The notes: a model not told the origin generated them from the sequence alone. DNA of 35,803 bases from Fimbriimonas sp. (GCA_031292555.1 JARLGV010000053.1:1-35803); one strand, 5' to 3'. Counted from the first letter of the stretch, positions 7,920 through 16,700 are shown. Program-made: numbers and translations.

Positions 7920-9416
7920 CTAGAGATCGCTCCCGGCGTATGAGAGACTGAAACTCTTGTTGATGAGGGGAAAGTCGGCAATGAGGTTGTTTCGTCCGGC
8001 TAAGGATATGCCGATCCAATTCTGGAAGCTAGGGTCCCGAATGACATACCGACTGATCGTTCCCGTCGGCCCCGTGGTGATCCAGTGGATCAACTCACCC
8101 CGCCACGATTCGACGATTCCGATTCCGATCCCATTTGGCGCCAGATCGTCCGGCATCTCGGCTAGCACCGAGGTCTTGGGAACGTTCTTGAGCACCTCAC
8201 TGAGGATGTCGAGGGAATCCATGATCTCGTCCCGCCGAATGATGGCTCGTGCATAGCAATCGCCGGTTGTCTGGGGCTGTATATTGGTAACGAACCCAGG
8301 ATACAGGGCATGGTCGAAGTGCCGTCTTGCATCGTAATGGCTCCCCGCACATCGTGCTGAAGGACCGACGATGCCAAGCTCTTCTACCGATGCGAGTGGA
8401 AGTATGCCAATCCCCTGATATCGCTCATTGATTCCGGGATTGGTGAAGAAAAGCTCACATGCCTCGTGTATACGATGCGTCAGTTCGGCAAGTGAACGGC
8501 CCAGGTCGGTCAATCTCGTGTCCTCTATATCCCAGGCAAGGCCGCCCGGGCAGATCAAACCGCGCTGGAACCGGCTTCCGGCAAGGGTCTGTCCCAGTCC
8601 AAGCGCAACGCCCCTGAGTCGAGCGAAAGTGGCTGCTCCGATCGCAAATCCGACGTCCGCAGACAGGCCGCCTAGGTCTCCAATGTGGTTTGCGATACGC
8701 TCAATCTCCAGAGAGATCGTCCGGATTGAATTGGCTCGATCAGGCACTCTGGTCTCAGACAACCTTTCTAGCGCCACGGCATGAGCCAAACCGTTTGCAA
8801 CCGTCTCGTCCGAACTGGCGCTCTCCGCTAAGAACCTTCCCAACCTCCAAGGCGTCGTTGCCAGCCGATTTTCAATTCCGCGATGCTGGAACCCATGACG
8901 GATTTCGAGGTTCAGGATCACCTCGCCGATACATGTAAACCGGAAATGCCCGGGTTCGATGATCCCAGCGTGAACTGGACCCACCGGTATTTCGTGGATC
9001 CCAGAGCCGTGAGCGCTCAGCAAATGAGTGTTTCGTATGGCGGGAATGCCATCTGCGGCTCGATGGAACGGGATGACATCCGTGGGCCAAGCTTCGTTCA
9101 AGATGACGCTCGAAAATGCAGGATGCCCATCTGCCCGAATTCCCCAAAGGTCGCCGACTGCTCGTTCGGCCCAGTGCGCTGCCGGTACCGTCGGAGTGAT
9201 CGAAGGTATATCGGCTTGCCCAGATGGAATCGCAGCGGAGATCACCTCAGACGTACTGGTGGTCAGGTTGAGCAGTAGGATCTCTAGCCGGCGTTTGCCC
9301 TCTTCGTCTCGGCGGCACGTTAGGTGACCGTATCGCCAGCCTTTTCTGCGTATCCGCGCGGAGATCGTCGGAACCCACTCGTCAAGCGAAACCACGGACA
9401 CTTCGACTCCGATCAT
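7920..9416 (-). CDS. NuoCD/HycE-like large subunit lacking the NiFe site
   Basis: About 498 residues. The N-terminal domain (1-115) resembles the NuoC 30-kDa domain ('HWAERAVGDLWGI', ending 'EAWP'). The rest resembles the NuoD/HycE large subunit ('GPVHAGIIEPGHFRF', 'HRGIE', 'ERIANHIGDLG'). In true NiFe hydrogenases two CxxC motifs hold the metal. Here the first is replaced by Ala/Ser ('ESASSDETVANG', about 198-209). The C-terminal DPCxxC is replaced by 'DFPLINKSFSLSYAG' just before the end. No Ni ligand remains, so this is an energy-converting hydrogenase-related (Ehr) protein, not a hydrogenase. ATG 9416 overlaps the previous stop as ATGA. It corresponds to M. tuberculosis HycE (Rv0087) by context. 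The substrate is unknown; electron transfer to a quinone-like or other carrier is possible. Confidence 0.88.
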   Translation of the reverse strand: MIGVEVSVVSLDEWVPTISARIRRKGWRYGHLTCRRDEEGKRRLEILLLNLTTSTSEVISAAIPSGQADIPSITPTVPAAHWAERAVGDLWGIRADGHPAFSSVILNEAWPTDVIPFHRAADGIPAIRNTHLLSAHGSGIHEIPVGPVHAGIIEPGHFRFTCIGEVILNLEIRHGFQHRGIENRLATTPWRLGRFLAESASSDETVANGLAHAVALERLSETRVPDRANSIRTISLEIERIANHIGDLGGLSADVGFAIGAATFARLRGVALGLGQTLAGSRFQRGLICPGGLAWDIEDTRLTDLGRSLAELTHRIHEACELFFTNPGINERYQGIGILPLASVEELGIVGPSARCAGSHYDARRHFDHALYPGFVTNIQPQTTGDCYARAIIRRDEIMDSLDILSEVLKNVPKTSVLAEMPDDLAPNGIGIGIVESWRGELIHWITTGPTGTISRYVIRDPSFQNWIGISLAGRNNLIADFPLINKSFSLSYAGSDL

Positions 9417-10864
9417 CGATGGCCCCCGTGGTTCAGCAACTTGTCAAGAGCTTCGTATGCCGCAGGCGACACGACAAAGAACAGGCAGGCCGACAACAGG
9501 AGCAGTACTGCTGACGGAACAAGCGCAAGGGGCGAAACCTTAACCTCCAGTTCCGGCTGTTTCTCGCCGAAGACAATTCGCCCTAGATGAGTAAGGACTG
9601 CTACAAAGCTAATGGTTATGCCGGCGATCACGACTATCACGATCGCCCACTGACTCTGCATCGACGTCTTGCTCACAAGGATCCATTCGCTCGCGAACGA
9701 GCCGAAGGGAGGAGCCCCCATGACGGCTGCCCCGGCCGCCAGAAGGGCGAACCCGGTGGCCGGGCTCCGGCGCATGATCCCTCCAAGTTTGGCAAGGGAC
9801 GCGGTTCCGAACTGCTTCACAACATTCCCTGATAGGAGAAAAGCCGACGCCTTGCCAAGGCTGTGGGCAAGGGCATGCAGGGCAAAGACGGGCGCGAGTT
9901 GAAGCCCGGCGGCAACCGCCATCAGCCCCATGTTCTCGATGCTCGAATAGGCCCACATCCGCTTCAGGTCGCGCTGGCGGATCAGCATCACGCCCGCAGC
10001 AAGTACGGACAGCGCCCCCATCGGCGCAAGGAGCCCGGTGACTGCCCGATGGGCTCCGGTTCGAGACACGATGTCGGATATACGCCAAAGAGCGACCATG
10101 GCGCAGTTCAATAGAGCTCCGGACAGGAGCGCGGACGCGGGGGCGGGCGACTCACTGTGGGCATCCGGAAGCCAGTTGTGAACGGGGAAGAGTCCGGCCT
10201 TCGTACCGTATCCAAGGAGAAGGAATACGAAGCTAGTGTCGATGAGTGGGCGTCTCAAAGACATGGCATGCGATGTCAGCCAGGCGATGTTTAGCCCCTG
10301 GTCAGACGGAGCGCTCCCTGCCGACGAAGCAAGCAATAGCACGGTTCCGAGCAGAGCAAAGGCGATGCCGACTCCGCAAAGGATGAGATACTTCCACGCC
10401 GCTTCGATCGAGCTTTTGGCGCCATGCGCGAGCACGAGGGGCGCGGTGACAAGCGTCGTGGCCTCCATCGAGATCCAGAGCGCGCCAAGGTCGGAGGCGG
10501 TTACGACCGCATTCCCCGCAAGGATAAAAAGCGATCCGCATCCAAAGAGGACCCGAACCCCCCGTTCAGACAAATGGATGTCGCCGGGTGCGTTCCACAA
10601 GAGGGCAGCATTTCCCATTGCTGCCGCATAGACGAGCCCATTGACCGCGAGTATCCAGCAGCCGAGACCGTCTAGGGAGAACCATCCGATGCCAGGTCCG
10701 TGACCTCCCATTCGCCAAACGTCGATGCCCACCCAGATCGCGGCAGAAGCATGGGCCAAACCGCCAATTCCCGCGATCGATCGAATGAGGCGTAAGTCGC
10801 GCACGAGGAGCGACGAGGCGGCCACGAGAAGGGGAAACGTGAAGATTGCGATGAAGGCGGTCAC
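9413..10864 (-). CDS. hyfF: HyfF/HycQ-like proton-translocating membrane subunit
   Basis: About 483 residues, almost wholly hydrophobic, with roughly 14 membrane segments. It belongs to the NuoL/M/N and Mrp-antiporter superfamily. Residues of the proton path are visible: Glu in 'SMEATTLV', Lys in 'GYGTKAGLFPVHNWLPDAH', Lys in 'RDLKRMWAYSSIENMG' and Lys in 'HSLGKASAFLL'. These are intact, so ion pumping is probably retained even though the catalytic subunit has changed. The start is GTG at 10864 overlapping the previous stop (GTGA), and the stop overlaps the next ATG (ATGA), showing tight translational coupling. The mycobacterial counterpart by family and position is HycQ (Rv0086). Confidence 0.9.
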   Translation of the reverse strand: MTAFIAIFTFPLLVAASSLLVRDLRLIRSIAGIGGLAHASAAIWVGIDVWRMGGHGPGIGWFSLDGLGCWILAVNGLVYAAAMGNAALLWNAPGDIHLSERGVRVLFGCGSLFILAGNAVVTASDLGALWISMEATTLVTAPLVLAHGAKSSIEAAWKYLILCGVGIAFALLGTVLLLASSAGSAPSDQGLNIAWLTSHAMSLRRPLIDTSFVFLLLGYGTKAGLFPVHNWLPDAHSESPAPASALLSGALLNCAMVALWRISDIVSRTGAHRAVTGLLAPMGALSVLAAGVMLIRQRDLKRMWAYSSIENMGLMAVAAGLQLAPVFALHALAHSLGKASAFLLSGNVVKQFGTASLAKLGGIMRRSPATGFALLAAGAAVMGAPPFGSFASEWILVSKTSMQSQWAIVIVVIAGITISFVAVLTHLGRIVFGEKQPELEVKVSPLALVPSAVLLLLSACLFFVVSPAAYEALDKLLNHGGHR

Positions 10865-11496
10865 TCGTGTAACTCCCTCATCTTTGAAACATCCATGTGT
10901 TCAAAGCTCCTGCTGACTCGGAAGAGGACCATTCCGGTAAGCAGCACCGCTACGAACAGATCGAACATCACGCCGAGTTCGATCACTGCCGGCAGGCCGG
11001 CGGTCTCGGTTACCGAGTAGGCGAAGATCCCGTTATCGAGCACTAGAAACCCGACGAGAATTCCCATCGCCAGCCGGCGGGTGATCATGATCATCACTCC
11101 GATCAGGACCATCGCGATCGAATATCCCGCCGTGCCGGACGGCACCGACAGCGGCGAAAACCGGGCGCTCTGGAAATAGCACGTCATCAGAACAACCGCC
11201 CCGATGAGCATTGCCATTCCGGGCGCTAGGCCGACGCCCCAGTCCCGGTCGACCTTCAGGCGATGAGCGCTCCAATTCAGGAAGAGAGGGATGACCACTG
11301 CTTTGAGTAGCAGTGCCGACATACCAAGGAAGATCTCGGGGGCCAAGTTGTTCGCTATCGCGTGGATGAGCAGGATCATCGAGAGCGCGCCACCTTGAAG
11401 GGCAAGCCCCCAAAGCATGCTCTTGACTCGGGTGATCCCCAGGAGCCAGAGCGACACCATCGCCGCGAGCCCAGCCGCTTCGTGTATGGGGCTCAT
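10861..11496 (-). CDS. hyfE: HyfE/HycP-like NuoK-type membrane subunit
   Basis: About 211 residues with around six hydrophobic segments. It matches the HyfE/HycP family, distantly related to NuoK, that links the pump subunits of group-4-type complexes. The late part 'VGFLVLDNGIFAYSV' followed by 'VIELGVMFDLFVAVLL', with Glu and Asp inside a membrane segment, is typical. The ATG at 11496 was chosen because it lies 7 bp after the preceding stop and has 'GAAAGGTGAT' just upstream; an ATG at 11523 would lie inside the previous gene. Its stop overlaps the next gene's GTG start. Confidence 0.85.
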   Translation of the reverse strand: MSPIHEAAGLAAMVSLWLLGITRVKSMLWGLALQGGALSMILLIHAIANNLAPEIFLGMSALLLKAVVIPLFLNWSAHRLKVDRDWGVGLAPGMAMLIGAVVLMTCYFQSARFSPLSVPSGTAGYSIAMVLIGVMIMITRRLAMGILVGFLVLDNGIFAYSVTETAGLPAVIELGVMFDLFVAVLLTGMVLFRVSRSFEHMDVSKMRELHE

Positions 11497-11503
11497 TCCA
11501 GAA

Positions 11504-12421
11504 TCACCTTTCCACCGCCGCAACGAAGGCCGACATAACCGCCAACGCGGTCGAGAACGCCACGAACGAAGGAACTCTGCGCCAGTTCAGCTTTACGGAG
11601 ACACCCTCGAACACCGCAAGGAAGAGGCCCGCCGCGATCACTCCGGTTCCAATGATCAAGGGGTTCGTCGCTGCATCTGGGCCGAACATGCCGTTCACCA
11701 GGAGAACGGCTGCTATCCCGAAGAACATCGCGGTCCGAATCATGACTGTCCATTCGATGAGGGCAAGCCGGCGTCCGCTGTACTCGAGAATTGTTGCTTC
11801 GTGGACCATCGTAAGCTCCAGATGGGTGGTCGTGTCGTCGATCGGCATTCTCGACAATTCGCTGAGTGCGGCAATTAGGAACGCCGCCGCCGACAATATC
11901 GCCACTGTGGGTCGAACGGGGCTCCCCAAACCGATCGAGAGATCGAGAGTTCGCGACGAAAGCGAGGCAGCAGCTAGCCCGATAACGAGGCCCGGTTCGA
12001 TGAGGACGGACAACGCCGCCTCGCGACTGGCCCCCAGTCCACCGAATGCCGACCCCGTATCCAGTGCGGCAAGAATCGCGAAGAAGCGGATCGCCGCCAG
12101 CAGGTAGACGATCAATATAAGGTCGGCTACACCACTACCTCTGAGTATCGGAGTGGCGCCGGTCCAAGGCAGGACGAGCGCAAGCCAAACCGTTAGGGCG
12201 ACGCCGACCAATGGGTTGGCTCGGAATACCCACGAGGTGGTCTCGCTGACCGTGTCCGATTTCTTCAGCCGTTTTGCCAGATCAAGTGCGGGCTGCAGGA
12301 ACGGAGGTCCAGGCCGCCCCTGCATTCGCGCCTTTGTTTTACGAATGACGCATGCCAGGAGAATCGGCAGACTGGCCACAAGCAAGCAGTGGAGTGCTAC
12401 ACCGATCAACACGTTGCTCAT
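11504..12421 (-). CDS. hyfC: HyfC/HycD-like NuoH-type membrane subunit
   Basis: About 305 residues with about eight membrane segments, of the NuoH/HycD family that docks the hydrophilic arm onto the membrane arm in complex I and group-4 hydrogenases. Diagnostic loops are present: 'QGRPGPPFLQPALDLAKRL' near the N-terminus, 'GLGASREAALSVLIEPG' in the middle, and 'ELTMVHEATILEYSGRRLAL' later, all with acidic residues expected at the quinone/proton channel. The chosen ATG at 12421 overlaps the preceding stop (ATGA) and has 'GGGAGGGG' upstream; another ATG at 12439 has no such support. The mycobacterial counterpart is HycD (Rv0084). Confidence 0.9.
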   Translation of the reverse strand: MSNVLIGVALHCLLVASLPILLACVIRKTKARMQGRPGPPFLQPALDLAKRLKKSDTVSETTSWVFRANPLVGVALTVWLALVLPWTGATPILRGSGVADLILIVYLLAAIRFFAILAALDTGSAFGGLGASREAALSVLIEPGLVIGLAAASLSSRTLDLSIGLGSPVRPTVAILSAAAFLIAALSELSRMPIDDTTTHLELTMVHEATILEYSGRRLALIEWTVMIRTAMFFGIAAVLLVNGMFGPDAATNPLIIGTGVIAAGLFLAVFEGVSVKLNWRRVPSFVAFSTALAVMSAFVAAVER

Positions 12422-14385
12422 ATCACCCCTCCCAGCCAAAGTAGAAGTGCAAGGGTGACGATCATGAAAAGCAGGTACTGGTGGATGCTCCCGGCTTGAA
12501 GGCGCATGATGAGGCCCTCGGAAAGCCTCAGCATCCCCTTGATCGCTGGCGAATAGACTCTGGACTCAAGGTACGACTCGTGCTTCAACTCGGCACTAAG
12601 AGTAGTGGGGAAGTTGTGCTGGGACTCCCCCTTTCCGACAACGTCGATCTCATACCGGTAGAGCTTTCCAAAGAGCCGGACGATCGGCTGACCGAAGCTC
12701 GTTGCTGAATACTGGGTCCGAGCAGACAGAGGGCCGAATCCACAGTCCCATGTTGAATAGACCGTTGGCCGATGGGTGCGCTCAAGCCTCGACAGGAACG
12801 CCCACGCGGCCGCCAGCAGGATTCCGCCCCCGAGGACCGTCGTGAAGACGGGGAGGTTCCACCCACCCGGGTTGGATACGAGACTCATGCGAGCAAGGCC
12901 CTGCCATACAAACGGGGCGCCGAAGCCGAGGCCGATGCAGGCGCAAGCGAGCGCGCACATGGCAATCACCATCCCGGGAGCGGCCTCATGCGCCTTTCGC
13001 GCCTCGCCGCTTCTTCCGTTTCCGAGGAAGACGATTCCGTACGCCTTGAGGAAACAGGCGGCGGTTAGGCCACCCGTCAAAGCGACCCATCCCAGGAGGA
13101 TCAGGCCGATCAGGCGCAATTCACCCGACGGTGCGCTATACCCGACTACGAAAGCGCTTCGATAGATTAGCCATTCGCCGGCAAATCCGTTCAGTGGAGC
13201 GAGTGCGCATATCGATGCGCAGCCAACAAAGAACGCCGCTGCCGTCCACGGCATCCGTCGCGCAAGCCCGCCAAGTCGGTCCATGTCGCGGGTGTGAGCG
13301 CATGCATCGATTGAGCCTGCACCCAGGAAGAGGAGCGACTTGAAGATGCTGTGGTTGAGCGCATGGAACAGAACCGCTCCAAGCGCAAGATCCGAGGCGA
13401 GCGCTATGCCGTATGACCGCGACACCAGGCAGATCCCGCTTGCCAACAGGAGAAGACCGATGTTCTCAACGCTGCTGTACGCCAGAAGCCGCTTCAGATC
13501 CTGTTGAAGCAATCCAAACAAGATGCCCCAAACTGCAGAGACGCAACCGAGGAACAGCAAAATCCAGCCGACCCACGGCGCGCCGAGGTGTCCCAGCAGG
13601 AAGAGGCGAACAATGCCGTAGATGGCCGTCTTGATCATGACTCCGCTCATGACTGCCGACACGGGACTCGGGGCAGCGGGGTGGGCGATTGGCAGCCACA
13701 GATGGAACGGCCAGGAACCGGCTTTCGCAAGAAAGCCGACGAGGATGAGGGCAGCCGGAAGCGTTGCGGATGTGCCCTGGAATGTCCAGTCTTCAAACCT
13801 CCACGATCCGGTCAGTGCATGCGCCCAGATGAATCCGGCGATCAGGAAGGCCGAGCCGATACGGGTCGCGCCAAGGTAGATGAATGCGGCGCGTCGAACC
13901 GACAGCTTCTGGTGCTCGGTGGCCACGAGCAGAAAGGAAGAGATGGCCATCATCTCCCACGAGGCGATAAAGACGACCGCGTTGTCTGCCAGCACAACGC
14001 CTGCCATCGCGCCGAACAAGACGGCCAAGCCCGACCACACCAAGCCAGGACGCACGCGCCCTCTTAGGTGGTCTAGGTAGCCGGGAAGGTAAATACAAAC
14101 CGGTATCCCGACCAGGCCAATGATGCCGATGAACCATCGACTAAGCGAGTCGATTCGAAATGCCACTTCTACGCCCGCCAGACCGATGAGGGGCGGCAAT
14201 ACGATCCTGCCGTTCGTTGCGAAGATGGCGCAGGTCACGAACAGAACACAACCGGTAAGGCTCGCGAAACCGACCAGTCCAAACCGACTGCGCGCTTTGG
14301 CTAACCCCAGGACAGTCGCAACAGCGAACATCCCCAGCGCGAGGATCATCGCCGGGCCCCATTCGGTTGTCGTTGACGTGCTCAT
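12418..14385 (-). CDS. hyfB: HyfB/NuoL-like proton-translocating membrane subunit
   Basis: About 655 residues and some 15 membrane segments; NuoL/HycC/HyfB family. Proton-path residues are intact: Glu in 'ASWEMMAI', Lys in 'GFLAKAGSWPFHLWLPIAHP', Lys in 'QQDLKRLLAYSSVENIG' and Lys in 'HALNHSIFKSLLFLGAG'. The C-terminal part 'TWDCGFGPLSARTQYSATSF' is a hallmark of the HyfB/HycC type. I chose ATG 14385, 22 bp after the arsR stop, because the first membrane segment begins soon after it. An ATG at 14448 would overlap arsR by 41 bp and add a basic, unrelated-looking leader. It is the first structural gene of the complex, and the counterpart of Rv0083. Confidence 0.88.
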   Translation of the reverse strand: MSTSTTTEWGPAMILALGMFAVATVLGLAKARSRFGLVGFASLTGCVLFVTCAIFATNGRIVLPPLIGLAGVEVAFRIDSLSRWFIGIIGLVGIPVCIYLPGYLDHLRGRVRPGLVWSGLAVLFGAMAGVVLADNAVVFIASWEMMAISSFLLVATEHQKLSVRRAAFIYLGATRIGSAFLIAGFIWAHALTGSWRFEDWTFQGTSATLPAALILVGFLAKAGSWPFHLWLPIAHPAAPSPVSAVMSGVMIKTAIYGIVRLFLLGHLGAPWVGWILLFLGCVSAVWGILFGLLQQDLKRLLAYSSVENIGLLLLASGICLVSRSYGIALASDLALGAVLFHALNHSIFKSLLFLGAGSIDACAHTRDMDRLGGLARRMPWTAAAFFVGCASICALAPLNGFAGEWLIYRSAFVVGYSAPSGELRLIGLILLGWVALTGGLTAACFLKAYGIVFLGNGRSGEARKAHEAAPGMVIAMCALACACIGLGFGAPFVWQGLARMSLVSNPGGWNLPVFTTVLGGGILLAAAWAFLSRLERTHRPTVYSTWDCGFGPLSARTQYSATSFGQPIVRLFGKLYRYEIDVVGKGESQHNFPTTLSAELKHESYLESRVYSPAIKGMLRLSEGLIMRLQAGSIHQYLLFMIVTLALLLWLGGVI

Positions 14386-14407
14386 AGTGCTCGAATTCGA
14401 TGAAAGC

Positions 14408-14758
14408 CTAGCTAGGCGAAAGAGACGTGGCTGCGGCAGGCTCATCATTCTCGACCATGCGCGACATCTCCGCCACGTGAGTTACGCAGAATCCGCGAAG
14501 GAGCAAGAAGACCTGGCTTATCGCGGGGTCACGGATCGAATAGAAGACGCTGTTGGCGACCTTTCGCGCACTCAGGATGCTTTTGGAGCGAAGGATCGTG
14601 AGATGCTTTGAAACGTTTGCCGGCTCGAGAGATAGTTTCTGGCAAAGCTCGCCCACAGACAGCTCTCCGTCGTGAAGCAGTTCGATGATCGCGACACGGG
14701 TGGGATGGGCCAAAGCTTGGAACACTTCGGCTTTGTACTTACGGATGGCTTCGCTCAT
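14408..14758 (-). CDS. ArsR-family transcriptional regulator (Rv0081-like)
   Basis: A 116-residue winged-helix repressor. 'FQALAHPTRVAIIELL' (13-28) is the classic ArsR first helix, followed by the recognition region 'SLEPANVSKHLTILRSKSIL' and the wing 'ARKVANSVFYSI'. It lacks the metal-binding ELCVCDL motif of ArsR/SmtB sensors; only Cys39 and Cys91 are present, so metal sensing is unlikely and redox or another signal is possible. It resembles M. tuberculosis Rv0081 as I recall that sequence, and it heads the same set of genes as Rv0081 does. In mycobacteria that regulator is tied to hypoxia. It is the first gene of the operon, behind a promoter with a palindrome in its spacer. Confidence 0.92.
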   Translation of the reverse strand: MSEAIRKYKAEVFQALAHPTRVAIIELLHDGELSVGELCQKLSLEPANVSKHLTILRSKSILSARKVANSVFYSIRDPAISQVFLLLRGFCVTHVAEMSRMVENDEPAAATSLSPS

Positions 14759-14784
14759 GGTTTGGATCGACTCCTGCGCCTAAT

Positions 14785-14812
14785 GATATATCGTATTTAC
14801 GAGATTTCGCAA
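14785..14812 (-). promoter_or_regulatory. arsR/Ehr operon promoter with palindromic operator
   Basis: Read on the minus strand there is a -35-like TTGCGA (14812-14807), a 16-nt spacer, and a -10-like TATATC (14790-14785), about 27 nt upstream of arsR. The spacer holds a perfect inverted repeat TCGTA-2 nt-TACGA (14791-14802), which extends imperfectly to 18 bp (14788-14805, one mismatched pair). An ArsR dimer bound there would block RNA polymerase, so autoregulation is likely. The motif is read directly; its function is inferred. Confidence 0.6.
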
Positions 14813-14960
14813 GTACTCATATGCGTTAGCACGCCTATTCGCAAACAGAGGAGGCGTTAGAGGGGATGACTGGTCACCTAAGCTCGAGGGAACTGAAACG
14901 CCCAACCCAGCGCGACCGTACTGCGGCTAGACTCAGAATTTCACCGCGAAAGAGGTATCC

Positions 14961-16694
14961 ATGATCGAAACTACTGCCCAGATTCATCGCCGTCGGCGTG
15001 CCGTAAAGATTGCTGCTCTTGGAGTAGTCGTCCTGGCCACTCTTGGCGGCGCCTACGCATACAAGACCCTCTTTGCCCGGCCGGGCGAATCGGCGCTGAA
15101 ATACATCCCCGCCGATGCCATGCTCGCCGTTTCGATCGACCTGAGCCCGTCGCCGACTCAAGCCCTGGTGTTCAAGAGAATCGATGACGCGCTTGGACGA
15201 AACGGTCTTGACCGCTTTGCCGAGAACTCGTTCTTGGATATGGTCGACAAGAATCCGCTCAACGCGGAGTTGGCGCCGCTGGTACGTCGCGGAGTTGCCG
15301 GGTGCCTCGATCAGAAGCCCGGCAAGACTGGCTCCGATGTTAGCGGCATCATCATTGTCAGCTTAACCGACGGCACGAAGGCTCAGGAGATCCTGTCCAA
15401 GCACGCGCAGGTCAACTACTATCGAGGGGCAAAGTATTACGTCACCACGGGCAGCCATATGGGGATGATGGTCGTGGACGACTTTCTCATCCTTGCCGCT
15501 GACCCCATCGAATTGCTCAAGGTGAAGGAGATACGAGAGGGTGCGTTGCCCTCCATCACGTCGGTTGCCGAATTCAACTCGGCGCGTGACCAAGTCGCCA
15601 GTGATGCCAACGTACTCGTCTTTGCTTCACCCAAGCTGTGGGCGAACATCGGAAACAACAAGATCGACACAACCCCCGAATGGGGCGCCTTGGGCATCGC
15701 GATCCGCGACGGCGGCATCGGGCTCAGCGCGGCCGGGAAGATGGACCTGTCCAAGCACCCCGAGATGAGGGCTTATTCGGATCTACCTCCGATCCGAACC
15801 GATCTGTTCGATGTCATGCCAGCCGGCTCGTACGGGCTGTTTGCCGTGTCGGACCCGGCATCGGCATTCGGGATCGCCGAAAAGTCGGTCTTTAAGGACA
15901 AGGATATGCATAAGGGTCTTCAGGACGCCGAGAACTCAGTGGAGAAGTCCATTGGGCTGTCGGTGAAAGAAGACCTCCTGCCAGGTCTCCAAGGGGATGC
16001 GGCGGTTGGTATCTACCCATCCGATACGACGCAAGCCGCGGGCCTCGATGTCCTCGCCATGATCGACGATCAGAACGGTGGAGATCCCGGCGCGGCAGTC
16101 GAGAAGTTCCAGTCGTTCATGAATCAGCAGGCGACAAAAGAAGGCAATGCTCCCAACTTGTTTGAGAAGCGAGCCATTGAGGGCGGATCGGAGTTTCGGA
16201 TCAACGACAGGGCCGAAGCCGACATGAGGAAGGGCCTGGGCGATGGGCTCGACTCAAATCAGTTCAACAAGAGTGCCTTGGTTGGCAAGAAGACGGTCGT
16301 ATTCGCCGTGGTCGGCAAGACGGTCATCGCGGCCACCTCGCAAGACCTGCTTGACAGGGCGGTCACTTCCTATCGGTCCAAGACAAACGGTCTGGCAGGC
16401 GACGCCAGTTTCGCGCCGTACCAGAAGTCGCTCCTCGACGGATCTCAGGGCATGATGGTGTTGAGCATCTCGCGCATGGCTGAAGGCGTTAAGAACACCT
16501 TCCACCCCAAGACCGCCGATGCCGACGGCGCCAAGCTCTTTGGAAGCGTCATGGACGCCTTGCAGTCGCTCAAAGAGCCGCTGACCATCAAGGGCAAATC
16601 CACCCCCGACGGCATTAGCGCGGGCGGCGTCTTCATCCCGATGGATTTCGACAAACTAATCGACATCATCGGCGGACAGATGAAGAAGAAGTAA
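14961..16694 (+). CDS. DUF3352 membrane-anchored protein
   Basis: About 577 residues. A basic N-terminus ('HRRRRAVK') and one hydrophobic segment (about 17-36) form a signal anchor; the remainder should face the periplasm. The start of the mature part, 'LKYIPADAMLAVSIDLSPSP', is typical of DUF3352 proteins, whose function is unknown. Two-fold repetition is suggested by 'KTVVFAVVGKTVIAATSQDLLDRAV' type segments seen in both halves ('DDFLILAADPIELLK' earlier). The ATG at 14961 has 'AAAGAGG' upstream. The gene is divergent from arsR across about 200 bp and ends at a strong terminator, so it is monocistronic. Whether ArsR also controls it cannot be told from sequence. Confidence 0.8.
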   Translation: MIETTAQIHRRRRAVKIAALGVVVLATLGGAYAYKTLFARPGESALKYIPADAMLAVSIDLSPSPTQALVFKRIDDALGRNGLDRFAENSFLDMVDKNPLNAELAPLVRRGVAGCLDQKPGKTGSDVSGIIIVSLTDGTKAQEILSKHAQVNYYRGAKYYVTTGSHMGMMVVDDFLILAADPIELLKVKEIREGALPSITSVAEFNSARDQVASDANVLVFASPKLWANIGNNKIDTTPEWGALGIAIRDGGIGLSAAGKMDLSKHPEMRAYSDLPPIRTDLFDVMPAGSYGLFAVSDPASAFGIAEKSVFKDKDMHKGLQDAENSVEKSIGLSVKEDLLPGLQGDAAVGIYPSDTTQAAGLDVLAMIDDQNGGDPGAAVEKFQSFMNQQATKEGNAPNLFEKRAIEGGSEFRINDRAEADMRKGLGDGLDSNQFNKSALVGKKTVVFAVVGKTVIAATSQDLLDRAVTSYRSKTNGLAGDASFAPYQKSLLDGSQGMMVLSISRMAEGVKNTFHPKTADADGAKLFGSVMDALQSLKEPLTIKGKSTPDGISAGGVFIPMDFDKLIDIIGGQMKKK

Positions 16695-16700
16695 GTAAAC

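Noticed and set aside
13504-14067. Open frame on the plus strand across hyfB
   Set aside because: Highly charged translation typical of the antisense of a hydrophobic gene; no start signal.
7141-14385. A functional group-4 [NiFe] hydrogenase or formate hydrogenlyase
   Set aside because: Both cysteine pairs that hold nickel are absent from the large subunit, and no formate dehydrogenase or maturation (hyp) genes are nearby.
7141-14385. Respiratory complex I (nuo operon)
   Set aside because: NuoE, F, G, A and J are absent and the membrane subunits have HyfB/HyfE/HyfF features; the ferredoxin/NuoB fusion also does not fit.
14386-14448. Longer N-terminus for the HyfB-like protein
   Set aside because: It would overlap arsR by 41 bp and add a basic leader not seen in the family; ATG 14385 fits the first membrane segment.
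14408-14758. Arsenic/metal-sensing ArsR
   Set aside because: The ELCVCDL-type metal motif is absent, and no arsenic or metal transport genes are adjacent.
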